Shown in pieces: positions 1-8,203 of a DNA stretch of 32,891 nucleotides. This DNA is from an uncultured Lachnospiraceae bacterium. GTDB taxonomy: Bacteria > Bacillota > Clostridia > Lachnospirales > Lachnospiraceae. A program made the position numbers and the translations under genes. The notes under the pieces were generated by a model. It did not search any database, was not told the DNA's origin, and worked only from the letters and a program-made list of their open reading frames with translations. Location of the stretch: NCBI GenBank assembly GCA_900315945.1, contig ONAZ01000024.1, forward strand, positions 1-32,891, written 5' to 3'. The stretch's first letter is position 1, and each line of letters begins with the position of its first letter.

Positions 1-615
1 ATTATGGACTATTACGATATACGTAATGAATTGATATGTATGTGTGATAAAAAGGAAAAGCCACCTGTAGAAGACGTTTTAAAATATGTTTCGGGACGAA
101 TGATGGGTAAGCTTCTTCGTTACAGATACAATGAAGTTTATTGTATTATTAGGGCATTGGAAGACTACTACCGCGGACCTGAATGCTTTATGGAATTAGA
201 TCCTATAGATCTTCATGAAGAGCTTGGCAGGTATAACTATAAATATAATATGCCAGAGGATGTGGGTTTGTCTGAGATTCAAAATTCTAAAAGTAAATAC
301 AATATGACCCTTGACACTTATATGAAATCAGCTGTTTCTTGGTTGCTTCCGGCCAAGGATTATACATATGTTACTGAAGCAGTGGATATTGAACTTCCTT
401 ATAGAGCAAAGAGAATGTTTTTCTATGATGATAATCGTAAGATGGGTTTTTTTGTAGAAAAGAGTTACAAAGATGCAGTGAGGATAATGGCTCAGTACGC
501 CCGAATAATTATGATTATGCTACATAAACATAGCGAGATCACGAAAAAGTGGGCATTAAAGAAACCGGACTTTACATCGTTAGAATATTGGGAAAAGTAT
601 CTTGAGTTGGATTAA
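1..615 (+). CDS. Uncharacterised protein, possibly cut by the left edge
   Basis: I do not recognise this protein. The reading frame is open to the first base of the window. The ATG at position 4 gives 203 residues, but the true start could lie outside, and no ribosome site can be seen. The product looks soluble, with no signal peptide or membrane segment. It is rich in Tyr, Met and Lys and ends in an aromatic, charged tail (SLEYWEKYLELD). Its stop overlaps by 4 bp the stop of the minus-strand glycosyltransferase. A strong hairpin plus T-run at 678-729 is placed to end its transcript. Nothing in the sequence assigns a function; its place beside polysaccharide genes is the only hint. Confidence 0.6.
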   Translation: MMDYYDIRNELICMCDKKEKPPVEDVLKYVSGRMMGKLLRYRYNEVYCIIRALEDYYRGPECFMELDPIDLHEELGRYNYKYNMPEDVGLSEIQNSKSKYNMTLDTYMKSAVSWLLPAKDYTYVTEAVDIELPYRAKRMFFYDDNRKMGFFVEKSYKDAVRIMAQYARIIMIMLHKHSEITKKWALKKPDFTSLEYWEKYLELD

Positions 616-1595
616 GGCAGATAGTGATAGATTAACCACGTTATGAAATCCTTGGAATTAATTGGTACATAAAATTGTCGAGGCGGAATACGCTTGCATA
701 ATTTATGCAATGCGCGCTTCGATTTTTTTATCTGAACACGATTGTCCTTTGGATTCTTAAAAAGGTCAGCAAGATCTCTTTGTGTGAATTCATAGCAAAA
801 GTGATAACCCTTAACGTAGGCGTCATAATTGACTGTCTCAAGGAAGTCTAATATTTTTCCATATGCAACATAAGCTTTGTTTGTTCTAATGTCTATTTCA
901 GATTGTTCTTGAGTTAGAGAGGAATCGTTATAATTGTATTTGTATAATAAATCTGGAATTAGTAATACGGATTCCAGGTTGGTTGAAGCAACAAGTGCCC
1001 AAAGTTTATCCTCATATCTATCTATTGATGGGTCAAAAAGTGGCAGACTTCCATTATGAGCTTTTTTTACGGAATCAATATTCCATAGTTTGTTCCATGG
1101 ATAGCCACCACCGTATATGAAATTATCTTCAGCTATACCACATTGAAAAGTGTTAACGCTAATGGATTCTGGGATTTCACTTGGATGGTGGTCAAAGCAA
1201 CCGTCTTTCACATAGTCGTACCAACCATATACGCAGAAATCAAAGGAGTAATTGTTAATGTATGTACACATTTTCTCTAGGGCGTTAGGAACCAGTTCAT
1301 CATCAGAATCGATAAAAATCAAATAATCACCGTGCAAAGATTGCAATCCGGTGTTTCTCGCACAACTCACACCCCTATTAGATGTATGAAATAGGATAAT
1401 ACTATCGTTGTTTTCAGCCAACTCATCGCATTTGTTAGCACATTCTATGTTAGAGCCATCGTCAACTATTATTAATTCAAAATTCTTGTATGTTTGGTTA
1501 ATAACGCTATTAACGCTGTTTTCTAATAGGGTTGCAGGAGTATTATACACAGGCATAATAATGCTAATTAATGGATTTATGATTTTTGATTTCAT
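612..1595 (-). CDS. Family 2 glycosyltransferase
   Basis: The product (327 aa) is a GT-A fold, family 2 glycosyltransferase that likely adds a sugar from a nucleotide-sugar donor to a cell-surface glycan. The N-terminus has the classic start SIIMPVYNTP (residues 11-20), then LIIVDDGS (about 41-48) for nucleotide binding, and the metal-binding DSDD at about 96-99 (IFIDSDDELVPNAL). The C-terminal third is basic and ends in aromatic residues without a clear membrane helix, so it is probably cytosolic or peripheral. The minus-strand start at 1595 follows an AAGGAG box (plus-strand ctcctt at 1606-1611), and a TGTTATAAT extended -10 lies at 1637-1629. It is divergent from the flippase and convergent with the first gene. 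Donor and acceptor cannot be read from sequence. Confidence 0.9.
   Translation of the reverse strand: MKSKIINPLISIIMPVYNTPATLLENSVNSVINQTYKNFELIIVDDGSNIECANKCDELAENNDSIILFHTSNRGVSCARNTGLQSLHGDYLIFIDSDDELVPNALEKMCTYINNYSFDFCVYGWYDYVKDGCFDHHPSEIPESISVNTFQCGIAEDNFIYGGGYPWNKLWNIDSVKKAHNGSLPLFDPSIDRYEDKLWALVASTNLESVLLIPDLLYKYNYNDSSLTQEQSEIDIRTNKAYVAYGKILDFLETVNYDAYVKGYHFCYEFTQRDLADLFKNPKDNRVQIKKSKRALHKLCKRIPPRQFYVPINSKDFITWLIYHYLP
678..729 (+). terminator. Rho-independent terminator inside antisense coding region
   Basis: The outer stem TCGAGGCG (678-685) pairs with CGCTTCGA (715-722), with one G-T pair. The inner stem TTGCATA/TATGCAA (694-700/704-710) has a 3-nt loop. A run of seven T follows at 723-729. 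It faces the plus strand about 60 bp past the first gene, but lies entirely within the 3' coding part of the minus-strand glycosyltransferase. Confidence 0.75.
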
Positions 1596-1628
1596 TTTAT
1601 ATTGGCTCCTTGTTGATTTTTTAAATAC

Positions 1629-1637
1629 ATTATAACA
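1629..1637 (-). promoter_or_regulatory. Probable extended -10 promoter for the minus-strand glycosyltransferase
   Basis: On the minus strand the sequence reads TGTTATAAT, an extended -10 element, about 35 bp upstream of the glycosyltransferase start. No convincing -35 hexamer is seen at the usual distance; an extended -10 can partly compensate. Confidence 0.45.
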
Positions 1638-1676
1638 TATTGAAAGAATATATTGATACTTTTGTACTTATTATTG

Positions 1677-1685
1677 TGTTATAAT
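1677..1685 (+). promoter_or_regulatory. Probable extended -10 promoter for the flippase gene
   Basis: TGTTATAAT is an extended -10 element about 33 bp before the ATG at 1718. The best -35 candidate (TTGATA at 1653-1658) is 21 bp away, which is too far, so this call rests on the extended -10. Together with the element at 1637-1629 it makes the 122-bp gap divergent. Confidence 0.5.
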
Positions 1686-1717
1686 CTATAGAGATTTAGA
1701 TATTGAAGGAATGGTGT

Positions 1718-3259
1718 ATGAGAACAAAGAATTCTTTCTTTAATTTTATGGCCAACACAGGCAGCTATATCATTAATTTAATATTGTCATTTGTTACACG
1801 TACAATCTTTATACATGTGCTTTCTGCAGAGTATTTGGGGGTTAATGGTTTATTTGGTAATATTCTATCAGTCCTTTCTCTTGCTGAACTAGGAATTGGA
1901 ACGGCAATGCTTTTTCATATGTATAAGCCAATTGCGGAAGAAAATGAGGATGAGATACGTAAACTAATGAATCTGTATAGGATTCTATATGCTATTGTTG
2001 CGGGTGTCGTAACAGTTTTGGGATTGGCTCTTGTACCATTTCTTGATGTTCTTATCAAAGATAAGCCAGATATTGATGGGCTTACTACAATATATTTGCT
2101 GTATCTTTTGAATACCGTTTGTTCATATTTATGGGGATATAAAAGAGCAATTATAGACGGCCATCAAATGAGCTACGTGGGAACTATTTATAATACTGTT
2201 TTTACCACAACTCAATTTATATTACAGATTATAGTATTACTTGTCTTTAGAAATTTTATTATATATCTTGTGATTCAGATAGCATGTAGTATATTAACGA
2301 ATATTGTAGTTGCGCATAAAGCAGATAAAATGTATCCATATTTAAAAAAAGACAAGAAGTCATTACCTGACAAGAAACAGATAAAGTCTATTTTTAAAAA
2401 TATGGGAGCCATGTCAATACATAAACTTGGGGACGTAGTGCTTAATAATACAGATAGTTTGGTTATGTCTAGTTTTGTAGGAATTGTAAGTGTAGGAATT
2501 TACTCGAACTATCTAATGATATCTGCAAGTATTAATACGGCTTTGATGGGGGTTCTAGGTTCGACAACAGCAAGTATAGGTAATCTTAATGCTTCAGAAG
2601 ACAAGGAGAGCGTCTTCAGAGTATTTCGCGTATTAGAATTTCTATGCTTTTGGATATATAGTTATGTATGCGTTGGGATGATGATTGTTTTTAATCCCTT
2701 TATGGAAGCGTGGGCAGGAGAGGAGTATCTGTTTTCAATGCCCCTTGTTTTTTTGTTTGTGCTGAATTTTTATATAAGCGGAATGCGCAAGGTTGTTCTT
2801 ATATTCCGTGATGCAATGGGATTGTACTGGTATGACAGATACAAACCAATATTCGAGGTTGTGATTAATCTGATTGTATCAATTGTGCTTGCACAGTATA
2901 TTGGAATTGCCGGAGTTTTTATAGGAACACTGGTAAGTGTAATGTCAACATGCTTTTGGATTGAGCCACTTGTGGTATATAAGCATGGATTTGAGAGAAA
3001 AGTGTCTCACTACTTTGGACTATTCTTTAAATATACAGCAATAATGTTTGCTGTTGGAGGCTTGTCATATTGGGTGTGTTCATTCATTAATATGGGAGGC
3101 TTCCTTGAGGTAGTATTAAAGAGTATAATAGTTACTGTATTATATAATGGTATTCTATTATTATTGTTTTTTAGAACTATGGAATTTAAAGAATTGTGGG
3201 GCGTGATTATGAAGATTTATAATGGCTGGAAAGAGAAGAGAAAGAATAAGGAAGAATAG
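1718..3259 (+). CDS. Polysaccharide flippase (Wzx-like, MOP superfamily)
   Basis: This is a multi-pass membrane protein of about 513 residues whose hydrophobic stretches suggest 12-14 helices. It fits the Wzx/oligosaccharide flippase branch of the MOP superfamily, which moves lipid-linked sugar units across the membrane. The N-terminus (NTGSYIINLILSFVTRTIFI, then LGVNGLFGNILSVLSLAELG) is the typical first-helix pair of this family, and the C-terminus is basic and cytosolic. The frame also offers a TTG at 1703. I prefer ATG 1718 because GAAGGA at 1705-1710 then sits 7 nt upstream, and it gives the normal family N-terminus. The surrounding glycosyltransferases support a surface-glycan role. The transported glycan cannot be named. 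Confidence 0.88.
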   Translation: MRTKNSFFNFMANTGSYIINLILSFVTRTIFIHVLSAEYLGVNGLFGNILSVLSLAELGIGTAMLFHMYKPIAEENEDEIRKLMNLYRILYAIVAGVVTVLGLALVPFLDVLIKDKPDIDGLTTIYLLYLLNTVCSYLWGYKRAIIDGHQMSYVGTIYNTVFTTTQFILQIIVLLVFRNFIIYLVIQIACSILTNIVVAHKADKMYPYLKKDKKSLPDKKQIKSIFKNMGAMSIHKLGDVVLNNTDSLVMSSFVGIVSVGIYSNYLMISASINTALMGVLGSTTASIGNLNASEDKESVFRVFRVLEFLCFWIYSYVCVGMMIVFNPFMEAWAGEEYLFSMPLVFLFVLNFYISGMRKVVLIFRDAMGLYWYDRYKPIFEVVINLIVSIVLAQYIGIAGVFIGTLVSVMSTCFWIEPLVVYKHGFERKVSHYFGLFFKYTAIMFAVGGLSYWVCSFINMGGFLEVVLKSIIVTVLYNGILLLLFFRTMEFKELWGVIMKIYNGWKEKRKNKEE

Positions 3260-3310
3260 AGTAGTAAAAAAAACCAGTATTACAAGAATAATCGATATAG
3301 GAGAATAAGA

Positions 3311-3754
3311 ATGCTAAACATATATTTTGGTGATAAAGAAAATGAGATATATAATACATCTATGTATTTTGATCACACTTTTTTGGATAAGTGGTTTAAG
3401 GATGAGATGTCGCGTAAAATAATTAAATCAATAGATAATGCTGATGTTATAGGAGATAGAACAATAGATAGTAAGATGCTTGGTGTTATTCCTGTAACAC
3501 AATTATCTGGCGGAACGAAAACGCTTATGCTTTTGAGAAATGAGAATAAGCATTTTTATAATGCGTCTACATGTGGAGATAATTGTGCAAAATGGATTCT
3601 TAGAATTGCAAATGAATCTGAACGGGATGTGAATATTACGCTTCATCACATTATGGATTTTGGCGATGATGAATTCGAGGCGTGTATTATGAATAATAAC
3701 AAGATTGTTCATAGTATGAACGAACTTGTTATGTACGTTGGAGATTATGTATAG
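3311..3754 (+). CDS. DUF4869-type protein
   Basis: A small soluble protein of 147 aa that matches, from memory, the DUF4869 family common in Lachnospiraceae and related Clostridia. Recognisable blocks are MLNIYFGD at the start, the central VTQLSGGTKTLMLLRN, the conserved ASTCGDNCAKWILRIA and HHIMDFGDDEFEACIMNN. A GGAG box sits 7-8 nt before the ATG. The family has no established function. In other genomes I recall it next to a small P-loop ATPase gene, and here the next gene (3769) is the broken remnant of such an ATPase. The DUF4869 frame is intact. The family call is fairly sure; function is unknown. Confidence 0.75.
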   Translation: MLNIYFGDKENEIYNTSMYFDHTFLDKWFKDEMSRKIIKSIDNADVIGDRTIDSKMLGVIPVTQLSGGTKTLMLLRNENKHFYNASTCGDNCAKWILRIANESERDVNITLHHIMDFGDDEFEACIMNNNKIVHSMNELVMYVGDYV

Positions 3755-3768
3755 GAGATTGTCATTAT

Positions 3769-4651
3769 ATGAAAGGGAAGTTTGAGATAATAGTAAGGGA
3801 CATGCATCTCCAGTATAAGTTTACTATATCCCGAAATATCACAATACTACGCGGCGATAGTGCTACTGGTAAGACGACACTGATAGATATGATTGCTGCC
3901 TACCAGTTGAATGGAGCGAGTAGTGGTGTTTCGGATAAAATCAGAAAAGAAATGTGTTGTTCTTACAGGTATTAATTGGCAAGTAAATCTAAAGCAAATA
4001 GATGATAGTATAGTGTCATTGATGAGGGAGATGCATTTGTTAGAACAAAAGAGTTCGCAACGGAGATTCAAAAAACATCAAATTATTATGTTATTGCCAC
4101 AAGAACGCCACTTCATGATTTGCCTTATAGTGTTAGTGAAGTATACGGCATTAAGAACACTGCGGGGAATAGATACCAAGGAACAAAAAGATTATATAGC
4201 CAGTTTTACCGGATATACGAAAGTGAAATAGAAAGCATTACAAAACCGGAGTTGGCAATTGTTGAGGATTCAAATGCTGGTTATGAGTTTTTCTGTGCAA
4301 TCTGTAGAGACAGTGGGATAAAATGTATTTCTGCAAATGGAAAATCCAATATCTATGAGAAAGTGAAAAAATGTAAAGAAAGAACGATACTTGTAATTGC
4401 AGATGGTGCGGCATTTGGATCTGAGATGGAAAAAGAATAGCAGGTATTATTGATTCCCCTGAAGAGTATATTGAAAGTCAGGTCTATTTTAGTTGGGAAC
4501 AGTTTTTTACCAGGCTTTAATTGATGAAACTAAGGATAATTATCTGAAATATAATAAGTCAAGATTAAATGAAGTGTATTTGAGAAGTAAGGAAAAAAGT
4601 GCCATCATTAATAAGATGGATATTGTCAGAGAAATGATAACAAAGCATTAA
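3769..4651 (+). pseudogene. Frameshifted P-loop ATPase, partner of the DUF4869 gene
   Basis: One ancestral protein can be followed through several frames. It begins at ATG 3769 with a Walker A motif (GDSATGKTT) and is shifted near 3940-3955 into the frame reading KKCVVLTGINWQVNLKQIDDSIV. Near 4012-4018 it is shifted back to read the Walker B-like IDEGDAF, then NYYVIATRTPLHDLPYSVSEVYGI. Next comes IVEDSNAGYEFF...ILVIADGAAFG, which resembles a TOPRIM-like fold. A further shift near 4430-4440 gives RIAGIIDSPEEYIESQVYFSWEQFF, and another near the T-run at 4502-4508 gives the Lys-rich end closing at TAA 4649-4651. Four shifts in 880 bp, with intact genes on both sides, argue for true decay. From memory, intact relatives carry about 40-50 more residues before the IIDSPEEY block, suggesting an internal deletion too. 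Confidence 0.8.
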
Positions 4652-4656
4652 GAACT

Positions 4657-6237
4657 ATGATTATTCAGAATATCTTACCGCCCAGAAAAAACTTAAAATC
4701 TTTATATATAAAAGAACTGGACCCCTTGCGACGAGAGAAGGAGAACAGGAGTAATTTTGATATTGATATCGCATTTCCGATAAGATTAAATAAGGGCGAT
4801 ATTATATCGTTCGAGAGCTATGTTAACGCCCTCCCGATAGAGAAATGGACTAGTTATACAAATGTAAAGAGCATTGGAATTAGAATACGTTCTACTAAAG
4901 AAATCAAAATACAAATCTATAACTCTACGGGCGTATATGACTGGGATAATAATGGTAGATATGCAGGTAAGAAAGAGATTGAATCGGAGATTACCTGTGA
5001 AGATAAAAGAGGATATATGGAATATAGTATTGTTATAAAGGATAAACATTTGTCCGGAATCATATATCCTATAATTGAAGTAATTGATGATTGTGAATTG
5101 CTAGGTGGTGAATATATATCAGATAATACTGATAGTGCCAAGATAGTCAAACCCTGCTTTGTTGTGAATTATAATAGGGATGCTAATAAGACTCGTCAAA
5201 ATATAAGTGCCATTCTTAACAATTCATTATATGATAATGAGCTTATAATTGTTAGTGATATGACAGGAAAACTTTCAAAAGATGCTTTCATAGATAATTC
5301 ACATGTATGTAGTAAAATTATTCAAATTCCCACATCGCAAAATATTGGCAAGTGTTATAACGAAATACTACGGTATATTTCCTATGATGTTGAAGAAGAT
5401 TATACGCATGCCTTATTAATTGATTCCGATGTGATTTTTCATAGTAGTGAGTGTGATAGATTGATTTCTTTTTTATCTACCCTTGATGATGTACGAAATG
5501 ATATGATTATTCAAGGGGATATATTAAGTGATGATTCTTTGCTGGAGAGTTCGGGATATATAATAAGAGATAATAAACCAAGTGAAAGATTTAACGGGTT
5601 TGATATGACAAAACCTTCGGATTTTGTTGTATTAAGTACATCAGAGGAAATGGATTATTTCAAGTTTGGATTACTTTGTGTACCCCTTAATCAGATTAAA
5701 GCTTATAATCCTGATTTGAGAACTAGTATTGAGTTTGACTATTATTTACATCATAGCAGTATTAATGTAACAAATATAAATGGTTTCTTTGGAGTAAGAG
5801 AGAATAAAGAATCCAGAGGTGTTGTGTGGGACAACTATTATAGATATAGAGATTATTTCATTGCAATAGTTGATAGTGAATATGAGTTAGACAAGACAGA
5901 GTTTAGGATGTATATTGATAAAGAAATGAAGGCGGAGTCTAAGAAGGGAAATGTGGAATTAGCATTTCCCATATTAGAGGCAGCCAATGATTTCTTGAAT
6001 GGACCAGATGGACTGTATGACGAATATTGCCTAGAGGAAATAAATGACAGGCTTAAAGAATTAAGCCAGAGATTTAATGATAGTATTGTAGGGCGAAAAA
6101 ACATTATTAAAGATAGATTAGAATTACAAAAGCTTTATAACAAAATATGTCTGAAAATTGATCACGATTATGATATGATTATTGATGAATGGACAGAAAG
6201 TAAGAGAAAGGTAGACGATGAACGAGAACAACAATAA
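4657..6237 (+). CDS. GlfT2-like galactofuranosyltransferase (family 2)
   Basis: The 526-residue product resembles the polymerising galactofuranosyltransferase GlfT2. It has an N-terminal beta-rich domain with SFESYVNALPIEKWTSYTNV (about residues 52-71). A GT-A domain follows, starting near CFVVNYNRDANKTRQNISA, with the acidic metal motif LLIDSDV at about 253-259 where GlfT2 has DDD. After that come FDYYLHHSSINV and the YYRYRDYFIAI block that matches the GlfT2 YY...R pattern, then a helical Lys/Glu-rich C-terminus. It would extend a galactofuranose or related chain at the membrane face using UDP-Galf; the mutase Glf is not in this window. The ribosome site is weak. The last 20 bp overlap the start of ftsH. 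Family confidence is moderate and sugar specificity is inferred. Confidence 0.7.
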   Translation: MIIQNILPPRKNLKSLYIKELDPLRREKENRSNFDIDIAFPIRLNKGDIISFESYVNALPIEKWTSYTNVKSIGIRIRSTKEIKIQIYNSTGVYDWDNNGRYAGKKEIESEITCEDKRGYMEYSIVIKDKHLSGIIYPIIEVIDDCELLGGEYISDNTDSAKIVKPCFVVNYNRDANKTRQNISAILNNSLYDNELIIVSDMTGKLSKDAFIDNSHVCSKIIQIPTSQNIGKCYNEILRYISYDVEEDYTHALLIDSDVIFHSSECDRLISFLSTLDDVRNDMIIQGDILSDDSLLESSGYIIRDNKPSERFNGFDMTKPSDFVVLSTSEEMDYFKFGLLCVPLNQIKAYNPDLRTSIEFDYYLHHSSINVTNINGFFGVRENKESRGVVWDNYYRYRDYFIAIVDSEYELDKTEFRMYIDKEMKAESKKGNVELAFPILEAANDFLNGPDGLYDEYCLEEINDRLKELSQRFNDSIVGRKNIIKDRLELQKLYNKICLKIDHDYDMIIDEWTESKRKVDDEREQQ

Positions 6238-8203
6238 CAATAATGGTCAAGGCAATAATAATAACAATAAGAATAATAATCGTATGCCTATATACGCATT
6301 TATTGTATTCGCACTTATTGCTTTGTTTGTAACTAGTCTTATTTATACAAGAACCGGTTCTTCTTCTAAAGAGGAGATTTCCTATACGCAATTTGTTAAT
6401 CTTGTTGACTCAGATCAAGTTAAGGAAGCAGAATTTGAAGATGATAAGATTAACATCACTTTAAAGGATGATGCAACATTTACTGGTTCTGAGGATATGC
6501 AAAAGACACAGGACTATTATAAAGAAAAGACAGGAAAGAAGTTAGATGTTAAGTATTATACTGTATATGTGAAAGACGACCAGCTAGTTCCTGATCTTAA
6601 AGCTCACGGAGTTGATATTAAAGGAAAGGCACAAAGCTCAACTGCAAGTATTATCCTTAATATCTTAAGCTGGATAATTCCTATTGTTCTAATATGGGTT
6701 CTTATGAGTTTTGCTATGAAGAAAATGGGAGGCTCAGGAGCATTTGGCGTGGGAAAAAGTAATGCCAAAGTCTATGTAGAGAAGAGTACAGGTGTAACAT
6801 TTAAGGATGTTGCCGGTCAGGATGAAGCAAAAGATTCCTTAGAGGAGGTAGTTGATTTCCTACATAATCCTCAGAAATATACAGAGATTGGTGCAAAACT
6901 ACCTAAGGGAGCACTTCTTGTTGGACCTCCTGGTACAGGTAAGACATTGCTAGCGAAGGCTGTAGCCGGTGAAGCTGGAGTGCCATTCTTTTCACTTGCA
7001 GGATCTGATTTCGTGGAAATGTTCGTTGGTGTAGGAGCTTCTCGTGTTAGAGACTTGTTCAAGGAGGCTAACAAGTCTGCACCATGTATTATATTTATAG
7101 ATGAGATTGATGCTATAGGTAAGAGCCGTGATAGTAGATATGGTGGAGGAAATGACGAGCGTGAGCAGACATTAAACCAGTTACTTGCGGAGATGGATGG
7201 ATTTGATTCATCCAAAGGTTTACTTATTCTCGCTGCAACAAACAGACCTGAGGTTCTAGATAAAGCGCTTCTTAGACCAGGACGATTTGATAGAAGAATC
7301 ATTGTTGATAGACCTGATCTAAAGGGAAGATTAGAGACTCTTAAAGTTCATTCTCATGATGTAAATCTTGATGAAACAGTTGATCTTGATGCAATTGCCC
7401 TTGCCTCAGCTGGTTTGGTTGGTTCTGATCTTGCTAACATAATTAATGAGGCTGCAATTATTGCGGTTAAGAATAATAGAAATAGTGTAAATCAACAAGA
7501 CCTTTTCGAAGCCTTTGAACTTGTTGCTGTAGGAGGTAAGGAGAAGAAGGATAGGGTTATGAGTGATAAGGAGAGAAAGATAGTTTCTTATCACGAAGTT
7601 GGTCATGCACTTATATCGGCATTACAGAAGGATTCAGAGCCTGTACAGAAGATCACCATTGTTCCTCGTACTATGGGAGCTCTTGGATATACTCTTCAGA
7701 CACCAGAGGAAGAGAAGTTCTTACAGACTAAAGATGAACTTATTGCCAAGATTAAAACCTTTATGGGTGGTCGAGCTGCAGAGGAGCTTATATTTAATAC
7801 TGTTACAAGTGGTGCAGCAAATGATATTGAACAGGCCACGTCAATTGCCCGTAATATGGTTATGCGATTCGGAATGTCAGAGACTTTCGGTATGATGGGA
7901 CTTGCCACAGTAGAGAGCCAATATCTTGAAGGCAGAGCTTCTCTAAATTGTGGTGATAAGACTGCGTCTGAGATAGATGAAGAAGTTAATAAATTAGTTA
8001 ATGGTTTATATAAAGATGCTCTTAATACCCTAGAAGAGAACAAGGAAATTCTTGATAATATTTCAGAATATTTATATGAGAATGAAACTATTACTGGTAA
8101 GGAATTTATGAAGAGATTTCATAAGCTTAAAGGAATAGAGGAAGTAGAAGATAACGAAGATATTTTTGAAGAAGATGACTTCTTTGTAGATGATGATGAA
8201 TAG
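6218..8203 (+). CDS. ftsH: ATP-dependent zinc metalloprotease FtsH
   Basis: Membrane-anchored AAA+ protease of 661 aa that degrades misassembled membrane proteins and short-lived regulators. An Asn-rich N-terminus (residues 4-21) precedes a membrane helix at about 25-44, an extracytoplasmic domain and a second helix at about 143-165. Then come Walker A GPPGTGKT (236-243), Walker B IIFIDEIDAIG (291-301), the second region of homology ATNRP...RPGRFDR (340-359), the zinc motif HEVGH (459-463) and the third zinc ligand near D536 (AANDIEQAT). The C-terminus is strongly acidic (EEDDFFVDDDE). AGAAAGG at 6204-6211 sets the ATG at 6218, inside the upstream glycosyltransferase. uvrC overlaps its end by 14 bp or less, so the two are probably translationally coupled. 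Confidence 0.98.
   Translation: MNENNNNNNGQGNNNNNKNNNRMPIYAFIVFALIALFVTSLIYTRTGSSSKEEISYTQFVNLVDSDQVKEAEFEDDKINITLKDDATFTGSEDMQKTQDYYKEKTGKKLDVKYYTVYVKDDQLVPDLKAHGVDIKGKAQSSTASIILNILSWIIPIVLIWVLMSFAMKKMGGSGAFGVGKSNAKVYVEKSTGVTFKDVAGQDEAKDSLEEVVDFLHNPQKYTEIGAKLPKGALLVGPPGTGKTLLAKAVAGEAGVPFFSLAGSDFVEMFVGVGASRVRDLFKEANKSAPCIIFIDEIDAIGKSRDSRYGGGNDEREQTLNQLLAEMDGFDSSKGLLILAATNRPEVLDKALLRPGRFDRRIIVDRPDLKGRLETLKVHSHDVNLDETVDLDAIALASAGLVGSDLANIINEAAIIAVKNNRNSVNQQDLFEAFELVAVGGKEKKDRVMSDKERKIVSYHEVGHALISALQKDSEPVQKITIVPRTMGALGYTLQTPEEEKFLQTKDELIAKIKTFMGGRAAEELIFNTVTSGAANDIEQATSIARNMVMRFGMSETFGMMGLATVESQYLEGRASLNCGDKTASEIDEEVNKLVNGLYKDALNTLEENKEILDNISEYLYENETITGKEFMKRFHKLKGIEEVEDNEDIFEEDDFFVDDDE
6227..6280 (+). 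repeat. AAY-rich trinucleotide tract encoding poly-Asn
   Basis: This is a run of AAC/AAT codons, broken only by GGT CAA GGC and one AAG, encoding residues 4-21 of FtsH. Low-complexity triplet runs of this kind can change length without breaking the frame. Confidence 0.8.

Noticed and set aside
1703-1717. TTG start adding five residues to the flippase
   Set aside because: The ribosome site GAAGGA overlaps these codons and is correctly placed for ATG 1718.
1-6237. Possible prophage or insertion-sequence remnant around the accessory genes
   Set aside because: No transposase, integrase, terminal repeats or target duplications are visible; only gene content suggests acquisition.
6871-7302. 143-codon minus-strand open frame inside ftsH
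   Set aside because: It is antisense to the conserved AAA+ core, has no ribosome site and is low-complexity Ser/Pro/Ala-rich; a shadow frame.
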